A stretch of DNA of 64,000 bases from Phycisphaerales bacterium (GTDB taxonomy: Bacteria; Planctomycetota; Phycisphaerae; UBA1845; Fen-1342). The notes under the pieces are model-generated. The model had not been told where the DNA came from. It did not search any database and saw only the letters and a list, made by a program, of their open reading frames with translations. Positions 9,601 to 17,619 of the stretch are shown here, piece after piece. Numbering within the stretch: position 1 is the stretch's first letter; each line of letters opens with the position of its first letter. Position numbers and translations under genes: made by a program. Location: assembly GCA_016710275.1 (NCBI GenBank), contig JADJXS010000001.1, positions 186,001 to 250,000 on the forward strand, given 5' to 3'.

Positions 9601-10604
9601 CGTTCGGCGCGTGCTGCCTGTTCACCGGCGGTTGCAATACGCTGACCCAGGCGGACTGTGCATCGCTCGGCACCTACCAGGGCGGCGGCACAAACTGCAT
9701 GACCCTCGATTGCGCCACGGTCGTCGGCGCCTGCTGCTTCGATGAGCATTGCACGATGCTTCGTGAGTTGCCGTGCCTTTATCTGCAAGGCAACTTCCGC
9801 GGCTTGGGTGCGCCCTGCTCGCCCAATCCGTGCATCGCGCCGGTCGGCGCGTGCTGCTATTCCTTCGGCCTGTGCGCTGTTGTCAGCGCTGCGCAATGCC
9901 AGAGTGAGGGCGGAGCGTACCTCGGCGACGGCACCGATTGCGAAAGCGGCGATTGCGATCCCTATTACGGCGCCTGCTGCCTGCCCGCCGGCGGCTGCAC
10001 CGTCGTCGCCGACGCGGATTGCGCCGCGCAGGGCGGCTCGTTCCAGGGCTTCGGCACCGACTGCAATTCCGGTCCGTGCGACTTCGTGCCTTGTTGCTTC
10101 GCGGACGGCAGTTGCGCAGAGCTGCACTTCCTCGTGTGCGACATCTTCGGCGGGTCGCCAGGTTTCCCCGGTGAGGCGTGCGCAACGACGGCCTGCCCGC
10201 AGCCGGCGCCCTGTGCCGGGTCGCTCCCCGGCGACGCAAACTGCGACGGCGTCGTCAACAACTTCGACATCGACGGATACGTCTATGGGTTGCTGTTCAC
10301 CAGCAGTCCGATCGCTCCCGCCGGTTATCTGGACGTGGTGGCCGGAGGCGACGACTGTTGGAAGAACCGGGTCTGTTGGGGCGACGTGAACTGTGATTCG
10401 CTGTTCAACAATCTGGACATCGATCCATTCGTTGTGTGCGTCCTGGCGCCGCCGCCGCCGGCAACCGGCTGCCCGTCCTGCCCCCCGCAGGCCTGCTGCC
10501 TGCCGTTCGGCTGTTTCGAGACCCAGCCGGCGCACTGCCATTCGCTCGGCGGCCTGCCGGGTGGACTTGGAACCGACTGCGGCACCGTCGTCTGTCCGCC
10601 GTAG
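6627..10604 (+). CDS. Trypsin-like secreted serine protease with 16 Cys-rich modules and dockerin-like domain
   Basis: The start at 6627 is chosen for GGAG nine bases upstream; an upstream in-frame start at 6492 is possible. A signal peptide with core LIARLLIAAGGLVHG ends near SAVAQ. The protease domain has the His motif MVTAGHVM, Asp in GNDWAVV and the nucleophile motif TRGDSGSAV, a complete S1 triad. It is followed by seven Cys-rich modules of ~36-40 residues (ACC...C...C...GT-C-PNPC), a PPC-like domain (about bases 8790-9220), eight more modules, paired dockerin-like calcium loops (GDANCDGVVNNFDID, GDVNCDSLFNNLDID) and one last module. It is probably a cell-surface or extracellular protease; the modules may act as spacers or adhesion units. 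Confidence 0.88.
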   Translation: MSGCRTSETCPRRRMPSARAECAQRGPSGRRPSAIGGRPRLIARLLIAAGGLVHGSAVAQPATEFMAQRIAYDFASGPQSNPAADRLAVFGNTAAFPGAHAVRLTLAELILNPGDQLRLISRQDGIEQIITADDPQFSHPGYHGEFTSIIFNGDAVDFELVLAPGSDAAQYRILSADSARYVEIEGGIATICGAADNRTLQADTCTVRIVNSGFGWGTGNMLGSNCMVTAGHVMGGGPWTVQRNVPASTASGIPVFPAASDQFTVPALTPTTGILAPGCPNNCVAGNDWAVVRVPDNITGPPGTGCNPTYNCAFTHQTNDALSSRGYGISATATRNGVLKGAGGPAHPGAPPPFNNPPEFRHRIDTTRGDSGSAVRDSSNRIVGFHSFGGCTANNNGYNGGTLLTNAQMLTALCTICTLQPCGDQLPGACCYVGNCQVRGPCECAAIGGTFQGPGTTCTPNPCPAVANNGACCISGMPGTCQIATAAECATLGGAYAGDGTNCGPPAPCLGACCEVLTGTCNLDTPIGCITSGGSYQGDGTTCVPNPCNSGACCLSGQCFVRSAADCAAGGGVFQGAATACAPNPCPAPGAACCMGANLQTCNIRTQAACATAGGTWLGVGVSCAINLCRVPGACCLPNGTCNYVLQGVCDEQRGRFLGNGSLCAPNPCTVTGACCPGNGGACVVVTRSACFLTLQGLYFGDGTTCAPNPCTAANIGPFVPPNDLCANAVPPAIPGLTPTILSPPRSHTTRFSGVDAGAPVCNAITPGTGGVWFSLAGNGRSVTVSTCVNVFPYQEPYDSILSVYCGTCPGLTCVTANDDNAACTVSNRLSSVTFCTETGATYFILVHGFNGAVGDFRLQVTTSANCCVATVACAPTGACCFPDGTCAIRSASNCACQGGVYRGNGSTCAPNPCPGACCVDGLCSWRESLECALLGGTYYGNGSTCVPSPCEHACCFENGSCQMLTTAVCLAANGDSWGPLSSCTPNPCVPAFGACCLFTGGCNTLTQADCASLGTYQGGGTNCMTLDCATVVGACCFDEHCTMLRELPCLYLQGNFRGLGAPCSPNPCIAPVGACCYSFGLCAVVSAAQCQSEGGAYLGDGTDCESGDCDPYYGACCLPAGGCTVVADADCAAQGGSFQGFGTDCNSGPCDFVPCCFADGSCAELHFLVCDIFGGSPGFPGEACATTACPQPAPCAGSLPGDANCDGVVNNFDIDGYVYGLLFTSSPIAPAGYLDVVAGGDDCWKNRVCWGDVNCDSLFNNLDIDPFVVCVLAPPPPATGCPSCPPQACCLPFGCFETQPAHCHSLGGLPGGLGTDCGTVVCPP

Positions 10605-10936
10605 TTTTCGGCGGCGCAGGAGGTCGCTGACCTTCGAATTGCAAGTTCGCGATCGGTCACGATATCGGCCGGCAGACGGCAAGACGGGGCCGGCCCTTGG
10701 CCGGTGCGCGCCGCCACTGTGACGACATTGTCGCTCCCGCCACGGAAATCCGGCGCACTCGGCGTTATCGGACAACGGCCCGCTTTCTATTTGCTCGGGC
10801 TGATGCCTATCATGCGGTAGAATTGTCCCCAATCGGACTGCGTCTGGGATGGTCCACAGCCGCACAGTAGCACTATGGCCGTATCCGGGAGAAATGCGAG
10901 CTGGCCCCGGCCGGTCGCACGTGAAAGGAGCACAGC
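10605..10936. other. Intergenic region, no gene seen
   Basis: This is a 332-base gap between two secreted-protein genes on the same strand. I find no coding signal, no palindrome of the repeat family and no clear terminator. A TAGAAT at about 10817 could be a -10 element for the downstream gene, without a convincing -35. Confidence 0.4.
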
Positions 10937-13153
10937 ATGCGAGATCGGTTCCTGGCGTTGTGTAGCGGCACAATCTTGTGCCTCGCCACAGCCTCGACGG
11001 CGCTGGCCGTCGACAATCCTGAGGTGGAAGACAACAACTCGAAGGCCGCGGCGAACGCGGTGACGCTGGCCGCGGGCGACAGCGTGAGCGGCACGACCAC
11101 CGGCACGAGCACAGTCGCCGGGCTGGGGTCGCTGGACTACTTCCGCGTGAAGACGACCGCCGCGGCACTGGATGTCTATCGTCATCGCCTGACGCAGACG
11201 GCCGGCAGCGCAACGATCACACCGACGATTCGCGGCCTGAACCAGAGCGCCGGCGTGATCGGTGTTGTCGACACGACGATCCAGACCGGCGCCGGCACGC
11301 CGGAATACGTGCAGTGGTACGGATTCGGCAAGGAGGAAGAGTTGTACTTCCGCCTGGCCGGCACGACCGCCACAACGGCGGGCTATCAGTACGATCTGAG
11401 CACCACGACGGTGGCGGTGCTCGCCGGCCCGACGAACCTGCTTCCCGGCACGATCACGATCAGCCGCGCCGGTCACACGACCGACACGGACTTCTGGGTC
11501 TATGACTCGAACTACGACGTGATTGCCGATTTCGGCAACGACGACCCGAACACGCTGACGCGCAACTTCGCCGTGGGCAGCTACCTGCTGGCGATCTCGA
11601 ACTTCAACTTCGCGAACAACCAGCCGGCCGCGACGGGTGAGACGTTCCTGTCGGGCGCGGTGATGGACTTTGCGAACGTGATCGTGAACTCGAGCACGTC
11701 GACGGCGCTCAACGTCTCGACGCGCTTCACGGACGTCGCGGGCAACCAGGACGTGGCCGCCACCCGCGCGGAGCGTTTCGACGTCGTTTTCATCTCGTTT
11801 ACGGTGGCGGATCCGCAAGTCGCCTGCTGCTTCGGCGACGGTTCCTGCCAGGACCTGCTCGTCTCGGAGTGCGGCCCGGCCGGCGGTCTGAGCGCGGGAG
11901 AAGGAAGCGTCTGCGATCCAAATCCGTGTCCGGAGCCGGAGGCGTGCTGCTTCCCGGATGGCTCGTGCACGGACATCGCGCCGGCCTTCTGCACCGGCAT
12001 TGCCCAGGGTTCCGGTTCGAATTGCGATCCGAATCCATGCCCGCAGCTGGAGGCCTGCTGCTTCCTCGACGGCTCATGCCAGGACTTGCTGGCGACGTTG
12101 TGCACGGCGGCGGGCGGTGGACCGCAGGGTCCGGGTACGGATTGCGATCCGAACCTGTGCCCGGAGCCGGGCGCCTGCTGCCTGCCGGATGACCTGTGCC
12201 TGTTCACGCTGCCGAACACCTGCGTCTCGCTGGGCGGGTCGTTCGTCGGCGGCGCGTGCGGTCTGACGGCGGCGGTTCGCGGCTATGAGTCCACGCCGAA
12301 CGCGGTCATTCCGGACAGCCCGGTCGGCGCGTTCCCGACGGTCGATGTCATCAACGTGGGCGACCACTATGGCATCGCCGACGTGGACGTCGAGTTGGAG
12401 ATCACCCACACGTTCCTGGGCGACCTGGACATCCGCCTGTCGCACAACGCGACGAGCGTGTTCCTGTGGCAGGATGCCTGTGTTGGCAACGACAACATGA
12501 ACGTGACGGCTGATGATGAGGCCGGCGCGGTCGTGTGTGCGACGCCGACGCTCGGGTCGTATGCCCCGAGCACGGCCGGCGGCGGCGCGCTGAGCGCCTT
12601 CGACGGTCAGAATGCCAACGGCGCCTGGACGCTGGCCATCGACGACGACGCGGGTGGCGACACCGGCATCCTCGTCCGCTGGAAGCTCAACATCACGCCG
12701 CTGGCCAATGAGTGCGCCGTGGCGGATCCGTGCGAAGGCGCGATCACCGGCGACGCCAACTGCGACGGTTCGGTCAACAACTTCGACATCGACTTCTTCG
12801 TGGTCGGTATCGTCGAAGGCCCGACCGGTGCATCGCCTCCCGATGTCCCGCCGACGGCTCCGGCCGGTTACCTGAACCTCGGTGGCACCGAGGATTGCTG
12901 GGCCAAGCGCCGTTGCTGGGGCGACGTCAACTGCGACGGTGTGTTCAACAACTTCGACATCGATCCCTTCGTTGTCTGCATTGTGAACACCCCGGCGCCG
13001 GGCGAGCCGTGCGTTCTGTGCGCCGTCGAGGCGTGCTGCTACGGCACCGCACCGAACGCGGTCTGCATTGATCGCGTACCGGCGGTCTGCCGCCTGGGCG
13101 GTGGCGTTCCGCAGGGCCCGGGCACCAGTTGCGACACGCATGAGTGCCCGTAA
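10937..13153 (+). CDS. Secreted P-domain protein with Cys-rich and dockerin-like modules
   Basis: This 738-residue protein starts at an ATG preceded by AAGGAG and carries a classic signal peptide (MRDRFLALCSGTILCLATASTALA). An N-terminal ~290-residue beta-rich region of unknown family is followed by four Cys-rich modules (ACCFGDGSC, ACCFPDGSC, ACCFLDGSC, ACCLPDDLC). A proprotein-convertase P-domain follows (about bases 12270-12700), then two dockerin-type loops (GDANCDGSVNNFDID, GDVNCDGVFNNFDID) and a final Cys module. No protease domain is present, so the P-domain is not a chaperone for a linked catalytic domain. The dockerin stretch is nearly identical in DNA to that at about 16500-16770, a sign of recent duplication or gene conversion. 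Confidence 0.82.
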   Translation: MRDRFLALCSGTILCLATASTALAVDNPEVEDNNSKAAANAVTLAAGDSVSGTTTGTSTVAGLGSLDYFRVKTTAAALDVYRHRLTQTAGSATITPTIRGLNQSAGVIGVVDTTIQTGAGTPEYVQWYGFGKEEELYFRLAGTTATTAGYQYDLSTTTVAVLAGPTNLLPGTITISRAGHTTDTDFWVYDSNYDVIADFGNDDPNTLTRNFAVGSYLLAISNFNFANNQPAATGETFLSGAVMDFANVIVNSSTSTALNVSTRFTDVAGNQDVAATRAERFDVVFISFTVADPQVACCFGDGSCQDLLVSECGPAGGLSAGEGSVCDPNPCPEPEACCFPDGSCTDIAPAFCTGIAQGSGSNCDPNPCPQLEACCFLDGSCQDLLATLCTAAGGGPQGPGTDCDPNLCPEPGACCLPDDLCLFTLPNTCVSLGGSFVGGACGLTAAVRGYESTPNAVIPDSPVGAFPTVDVINVGDHYGIADVDVELEITHTFLGDLDIRLSHNATSVFLWQDACVGNDNMNVTADDEAGAVVCATPTLGSYAPSTAGGGALSAFDGQNANGAWTLAIDDDAGGDTGILVRWKLNITPLANECAVADPCEGAITGDANCDGSVNNFDIDFFVVGIVEGPTGASPPDVPPTAPAGYLNLGGTEDCWAKRRCWGDVNCDGVFNNFDIDPFVVCIVNTPAPGEPCVLCAVEACCYGTAPNAVCIDRVPAVCRLGGGVPQGPGTSCDTHECP

Positions 13154-13220
13154 AGCGGGTCTGATCATCTGATCGCGCGGTCGCAGGATCGCTCGATCGC
13201 AGATAGTCTGGTCTCTACCC

Positions 13221-13267
13221 CCGGCGGGTCGATGGGAACCTCCCATCGACCCGCCGGCCTTTTTTTT
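13221..13267 (+). terminator. Rho-independent terminator
   Basis: A 17-bp perfect stem (arms CCGGCGGGTCGATGGGA and its complement, three-base loop) is followed by eight T residues. It lies ~70 bases after the stop of the P-domain gene and is the cleanest intrinsic terminator in the window. Confidence 0.93.
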
Positions 13268-13475
13268 CAACCGCTTACGCAGCGCGCGGTCGGAAGTGTG
13301 GGTTTGGGCGGGTGTTAGCGCACGATGGAGGGGCGTCGTCTAATTTTCCGGGTTTCGCTCGCCCGCATCGCCTACAATGGCGGATCGACGGACCGGTGAG
13401 GTCCGCATCGTCCAATGGCCGCACGATAGACGGGGCGTCGTGCGGCTCCGCGAGGCACATTCAAGAGGGCGCGAT

Positions 13476-13763
13476 ATGCGAATTCACTCTCTGAGGTTGT
13501 GCAGTACCGTAGCGCTTGGTCTTGGAGTGACCGCCACAGCCCTGGCGGCATCGGACCTGGTGATCAGCCAGGTGTATGGCGGCGGCGGGAACACGGGTGC
13601 GACGTACAACCGTGACTTCATCGAAATATTCAACCGTGGCGCTTCAGCGATCGAGCTGTCCGGCAAGTCGGTGCAGTATGCATCGGCCACGGGCACGTCC
13701 TGGCAGGCTGCTCAGATAGGCACAAGAGTTCATTTCAGTTTGGTTCTTGCGAAAGGGATGTGA
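13476..13763 (+). pseudogene. Truncated lamin-tail-domain (LTD) secreted protein
   Basis: A signal peptide (MRIHSLRLCSTVALGLGVTATALA) leads into the start of a lamin-tail domain: LVISQVYGGGGNTGATYNRDFIEIFNRG, then YASATGTSW. The family normally continues for another ~70 residues, but here homology stops at about base 13705 and the frame ends at 13763 after an unrelated tail. The ATG at 13476 has AGAGGG upstream. The breakpoint lies ~60 bases before the next gene's start, so a deletion or recombination probably removed the rest of the LTD gene and placed its promoter and leader in front of the next gene. Confidence 0.7.
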
Positions 13764-13765
13764 AG

Positions 13766-14920
13766 ATGAAGCGCGTACTGTGTTTGATCACAGGAGCGGC
13801 GATCGGGCTGTGTCTTTCGGCACAGGCCTCGGACGCCACGAAGCAGACAGTGACGGGCGTGATCGCCCATCCGCAGCAGCTTGCGGGTTCGGGCGGGTCT
13901 GAGCACATGCTGGTGCCGGACGTCGACGTCGTCGAGGATCTGGTCACGCAGTTCGGCGAAAACCCGAACTACACGCCGGCTCCGCAGGGCGGCATTGCCG
14001 AGTTCATCAGCCCCTGCCCGGTCGGCCCCGGCCAGGCCAACTGCCAGGATCCGGACGCCGCCAACGGCTACGGCTCGACCGGCCGCGCCGGCGGGTTCCG
14101 CATGCACGAGGATCTGCGCACCGGCGGCTCGGCGATCAACATCACGAGCATCTGCGTGCTGGGCCTCTACTCGCCCGGCAGCACCGACGGCAACGACAAC
14201 ATCACGCTGGAGTACTTCGCCGACGCCGGCAACACGCCCGGTGCATCGATCGGCGGTCCGTTCGTGCAGGGCACGAACCTGACCGTGGCTCGCGTCCAGA
14301 CCGGCGCGACGCTCTTCGGCGCTCCGGAGTGGCAGCATCGCCTCACGCATGCCAGCGTGAACATCGGCGCGAACACGTGCTACTGGGTGCGCATCATCAA
14401 CGACGCGCGCACCGCGACGAACGCCAACCGCACCTGGTTCTGGGAGACCTCCAGCGGCGGTAACGGCCGCTGCATCTCGCAGACCGTAAACAGCGGCGCG
14501 TTCAACCTCGTCACGGGTGACGATCTGGCGATCTGCGTCGAAGGCGTGGCCTCGCTGGGCGATGCAAACTCCTGCGTCCAGTTGCTGACGGCCTGCTCGG
14601 GCACGACGCAGACCGGCGTTCGCTGCACGCCGCAGGATGCGTCGAACGCGATCAACAGCACCACCGGCGTGTTCGCCACGCAGGACAACTTCAACCCGGA
14701 TGTGAACGGCAACATCACCAACATCTGCTGGTGGGGCGCCTACCAGGGGCAGCGGTTGCGTACCGAACCCGCCGACCGACAGCTTCACGATCATCTACTA
14801 CAACCACAATCCGGCGATCAACGGCCCGGGCACCGTCCTCGGTGGTCCCTTCACCGGCGGTCAGCTCACCGGCTTCAGCCGCGTTCAGACCGGCGGCGTC
14901 ATCGCCGGCGTGGTCAATGA
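13766..14920 (+). CDS. Secreted multi-domain protein, first segment of a gene with two frameshifts
   Basis: A signal peptide (MKRVLCLITGAAIGLCLSAQA) is followed by the first copy, and the beginning of the second, of a ~140-residue domain. The domain is marked by CWWGAY, a YYN/YF segment with GLPG or GASI, an NTCYWV strand and a WFWE strand ending in GGNGR. Homology leaves this frame at a GGGG run at 14746-14749 and continues in another frame; the rest of this frame to 14920 is unrelated sequence. The ATG at 13766 is preferred to a GTG two codons earlier because AAAGGG sits at a suitable distance. Together with the segments below it would make one secreted protein of ~1,280 residues. Confidence 0.75.
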   Translation: MKRVLCLITGAAIGLCLSAQASDATKQTVTGVIAHPQQLAGSGGSEHMLVPDVDVVEDLVTQFGENPNYTPAPQGGIAEFISPCPVGPGQANCQDPDAANGYGSTGRAGGFRMHEDLRTGGSAINITSICVLGLYSPGSTDGNDNITLEYFADAGNTPGASIGGPFVQGTNLTVARVQTGATLFGAPEWQHRLTHASVNIGANTCYWVRIINDARTATNANRTWFWETSSGGNGRCISQTVNSGAFNLVTGDDLAICVEGVASLGDANSCVQLLTACSGTTQTGVRCTPQDASNAINSTTGVFATQDNFNPDVNGNITNICWWGAYQGQRLRTEPADRQLHDHLLQPQSGDQRPGHRPRWSLHRRSAHRLQPRSDRRRHRRRGQ

Positions 14921-15608
14921 GTTCAGCTACAGCGTGAACCATCCGGCCGTCGCCGTGACCGCCGGCACGTGCTACTGGGTCGAGATTCGCAACACGCTCC
15001 CGCTCAACTGCAATTGGTTCTGGGAGCAGGGTTTTGATGACGGTCGCGCGTATGTCAACGCGTCGCCTTCGACCAGCGACCTCGCGTTCTGCATCAACAT
15101 CGATCGTCGCAGCACCGGCGATGCCTGCGTGGCGCTGGGTGATCTCTGCAATCAGGATCCGGGCAATTGCCACGGCGTCGACCCGGCCAACGCGCTGGCC
15201 AGCAGCCCGACGGCGGCGATCGCCGACGACTTCCGCAGCGACGCGGATGGCGGCGACATCGAGGAAATCTGCTGGTGGGGCGGCTATCAGGACGCCCAGG
15301 GTGGCGGCTGCGGCGGCAACCCGGTCGATAACTTCATCATCACCTACTACAACCACAACGCCGTGACCGGTCTGCCGGGCAGCGTCCTGGCCGGTCCGTT
15401 CACGCAGGGCAGCTCGCTGACCGTGGCCCGTCAGGCGACCGGCGATCTGATCGCCGGCATCGTGACGGAGTTCAATTACGTCGGGACGCACGCCCCGGTG
15501 GCGCTGGCCCCGAACACCTGCTACTGGGTGGAGATCACCAACAGCGTGACCGCCTGCACCTGGTTCTGGGAATTCGGCTTCGGCGGCAACGGCCGTTCGA
15601 TCGCCTGA
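14748..15608 (+). pseudogene. Second segment of the frameshifted multi-domain secreted protein
   Basis: Reading in the +1 frame from 14748 gives GSGCVPNPPTDSFTIIYYN, which completes domain copy 2. It then runs through copy 3 (EICWWGGYQD, NFIITYYNHN, NTCYWVEITN, WFWEFGFGGNGR). The frame closes at a TGA at 15606-15608, where homology moves on to yet another frame. It has no signal peptide or plausible ribosome site of its own, so it is unlikely to be translated alone. Skipping one base in the G run at 14746-14749 restores continuity with the upstream segment. Confidence 0.7.
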
Positions 15609-17595
15609 CGGCATCATCGAGAACAACGACTTCGCGTTCTGCGTCGATGCCGGCATGAACGGCAACGACGAGGGTCAGTGCGTTGCGCAGCCGACCGACC
15701 TCTGCCTCGAGGATGCGGGCAACTGCCAGGCACGCAACATCGACAACGCGGCGCTCAGCTCGGGTGCGACCCGCACCGCGGACGACTTCACGCCCGCCAG
15801 CAGCGGCAACGTGAACAAGGTCTGCTGGTGGGGTGCGTACGTCGGCTGCAGTGGTCCGGATGACTTCCAGGTGACCTACTACAACCAGGGTCTGGATGGT
15901 CTGCCGGGTACGCAGATCGCGCAGTTCCGTCAGAGTGCGTTGACGCTGACCGTCACCGGTCCGGCGGCCTCCGGCGACACGATCGCCGGTGCGCTGGTCG
16001 GCCTCGGCTGGGTCGGCACGCACGCCAACGTCGCTGTGGCGGCCGGTCAGTGCTACTGGATCGAGATCGTGAATCTCGGCGTCCTGGGCACCTGCGGCTG
16101 GTTCTGGCAGGATGGCGAGCCGACCAACGGCCGCCTTGCTCAGGACGGCGGCACGGGCTACGACCTGTTCACCGGTAACCAGGCGTTCTGCCTGAACATC
16201 GCTCTCGGCGATGCTTCGACGTGCGTTCGCGAAGTCGGCGGCTGCTGCCTGCCGAACGGCCTGTGCATTGAAGTGTTTGAAGATGACTGCACCACGGCCG
16301 GCGGCACCTACCAGGGTGACGGTTCGGAGTGCGCGGACGTGAGCTGCCCGCTTCCGGCGTGCTGCTTCCTGGATGGTTCGTGCCAGTTGCTGACCGATCC
16401 GGACTGCGCCGCCGCGGGCGGCGCCAGCCAGGGAGCGGGTTCAAGTTGTGTGCCAAATGATTGCATCCAGCCGGATCCGTGCATCGACGTGCTCAACGGC
16501 GATGCCAACTGCGATGGTTCGGTCAACAACTTCGACATCGACTACTTCGTGGTCGGTATCGTCGAAGGCCCGACCGGTGCATCGCCTCCCGATGTCCCGC
16601 CGACGGCTCCGGCCGGTTACCTGGGCCTCGGTGGCACCGAGGATTGCTGGGCCAAGCGCCGTTGCTGGGGCGACGTCAACTGCGACGGTGTGTTCAACAA
16701 CTTCGACATCGATCCGTTTGTCGATTGCGTCGTGAACACGCCGGCGCCGGGCGAGCCGTGCCCGCTGTGCGTCGCGCAGGCGTGCGAGCTTCCGGGCGGC
16801 TCTTGTCAGGACGTGCTGCCCGCGAGCTGTTTCTTGCTCGGAGGAGTCATCTACCCCGACGTTCTCTGCAACAACGTGAAGCGAGCCTGTTGCTTCCCAA
16901 ACGGTAACTGTAGCAATCTGACTCCAACCACGTGTACCGCGCGAGGAGGACGGCCGCAGGAACTCGGCCAAAATTGCGCGTCACTGCCGGGTGGTTGCCC
17001 GCCACCGCGCGCGTGCTGCTTCCCGAATGGTGCATGCACGTACGTTGCACCGGAATTCTGCACGGGCAGGCCGCTGCCCCTCGGCTCGAACTGCGATCCG
17101 AACCCGTGCCCTCAGCCGCGGGCGTGCTGCTTCCCGGACGGCACCTGTCAGATGCTCTTGCAGCCCGAATGTCTTCAGGCGGTCGGAAACCCGCAAGCTG
17201 AAGGCTCGACATGCACTCCCAATCCGTGTCCTCAGCCCGAGGCGTGTTGTGCCCCGGATGGGTCATGTTCGATGATCGCGGCGTGGAACTGTGCAGGCCT
17301 GTCGCTGGGTGCCGGCTCCGACTGCGACCCGAATCCATGTCCGCCGGTCGCGGGCTGCTGCCTCGACTCAGGTCAGTGCGTCAATTGGTCGGCCTGGGCA
17401 TGTGTCAGGGCTGGCGGGGTGCAATTGCCGGGTGGCGCACTTTGCTTCGCGCACGATTGCCTGCCCGCGCGCGCCTGTTGCTATGGAGAGGGGAACGCGA
17501 CGTGCGACATGACCCAGGGCTTTGAGTGCGCCGCGCTCGGCGGTGTCTACATGGCGCATGGATCGACCTGTACCCCCAACCCCTGTCCGCCGTGA
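15607..17595 (+). CDS. Third segment of the frameshifted secreted protein: Cys-rich modules and dockerin-like domain
   Basis: The frame opens with GIIENNDFAFCVDAG, the missing end of domain copy 3. It continues through domain copy 4 (KVCWWGAYVG, QCYWIEIVN, CGWFWQDG), two Cys-rich modules, two dockerin-type loops (GDANCDGSVNNFDID, GDVNCDGVFNNFDID) and then seven further Cys modules to the stop. An ATG at 15655 could start a shorter product, but there is no signal peptide, so the segment depends on the upstream part for export. The C-terminus ends in the same PNPCPP style as its neighbours. Confidence 0.75.
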   Translation, partial: DGIIENNDFAFCVDAGMNGNDEGQCVAQPTDLCLEDAGNCQARNIDNAALSSGATRTADDFTPASSGNVNKVCWWGAYVGCSGPDDFQVTYYNQGLDGLPGTQIAQFRQSALTLTVTGPAASGDTIAGALVGLGWVGTHANVAVAAGQCYWIEIVNLGVLGTCGWFWQDGEPTNGRLAQDGGTGYDLFTGNQAFCLNIALGDASTCVREVGGCCLPNGLCIEVFEDDCTTAGGTYQGDGSECADVSCPLPACCFLDGSCQLLTDPDCAAAGGASQGAGSSCVPNDCIQPDPCIDVLNGDANCDGSVNNFDIDYFVVGIVEGPTGASPPDVPPTAPAGYLGLGGTEDCWAKRRCWGDVNCDGVFNNFDIDPFVDCVVNTPAPGEPCPLCVAQACELPGGSCQDVLPASCFLLGGVIYPDVLCNNVKRACCFPNGNCSNLTPTTCTARGGRPQELGQNCASLPGGCPPPRACCFPNGACTYVAPEFCTGRPLPLGSNCDPNPCPQPRACCFPDGTCQMLLQPECLQAVGNPQAEGSTCTPNPCPQPEACCAPDGSCSMIAAWNCAGLSLGAGSDCDPNPCPPVAGCCLDSGQCVNWSAWACVRAGGVQLPGGALCFAHDCLPARACCYGEGNATCDMTQGFECAALGGVYMAHGSTCTPNPCPP

Positions 17596-17619
17596 TGAGG
17601 CGCGTGCTCACCTCCGGCC

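Noticed and set aside
7368..11213. A 1,281-codon open frame on the minus strand opposite the protease gene
   Set aside because: It is an antisense shadow caused by high GC. It is Arg/Ala-rich with no domains, while the plus strand has clear protease, Cys-module and dockerin signals.
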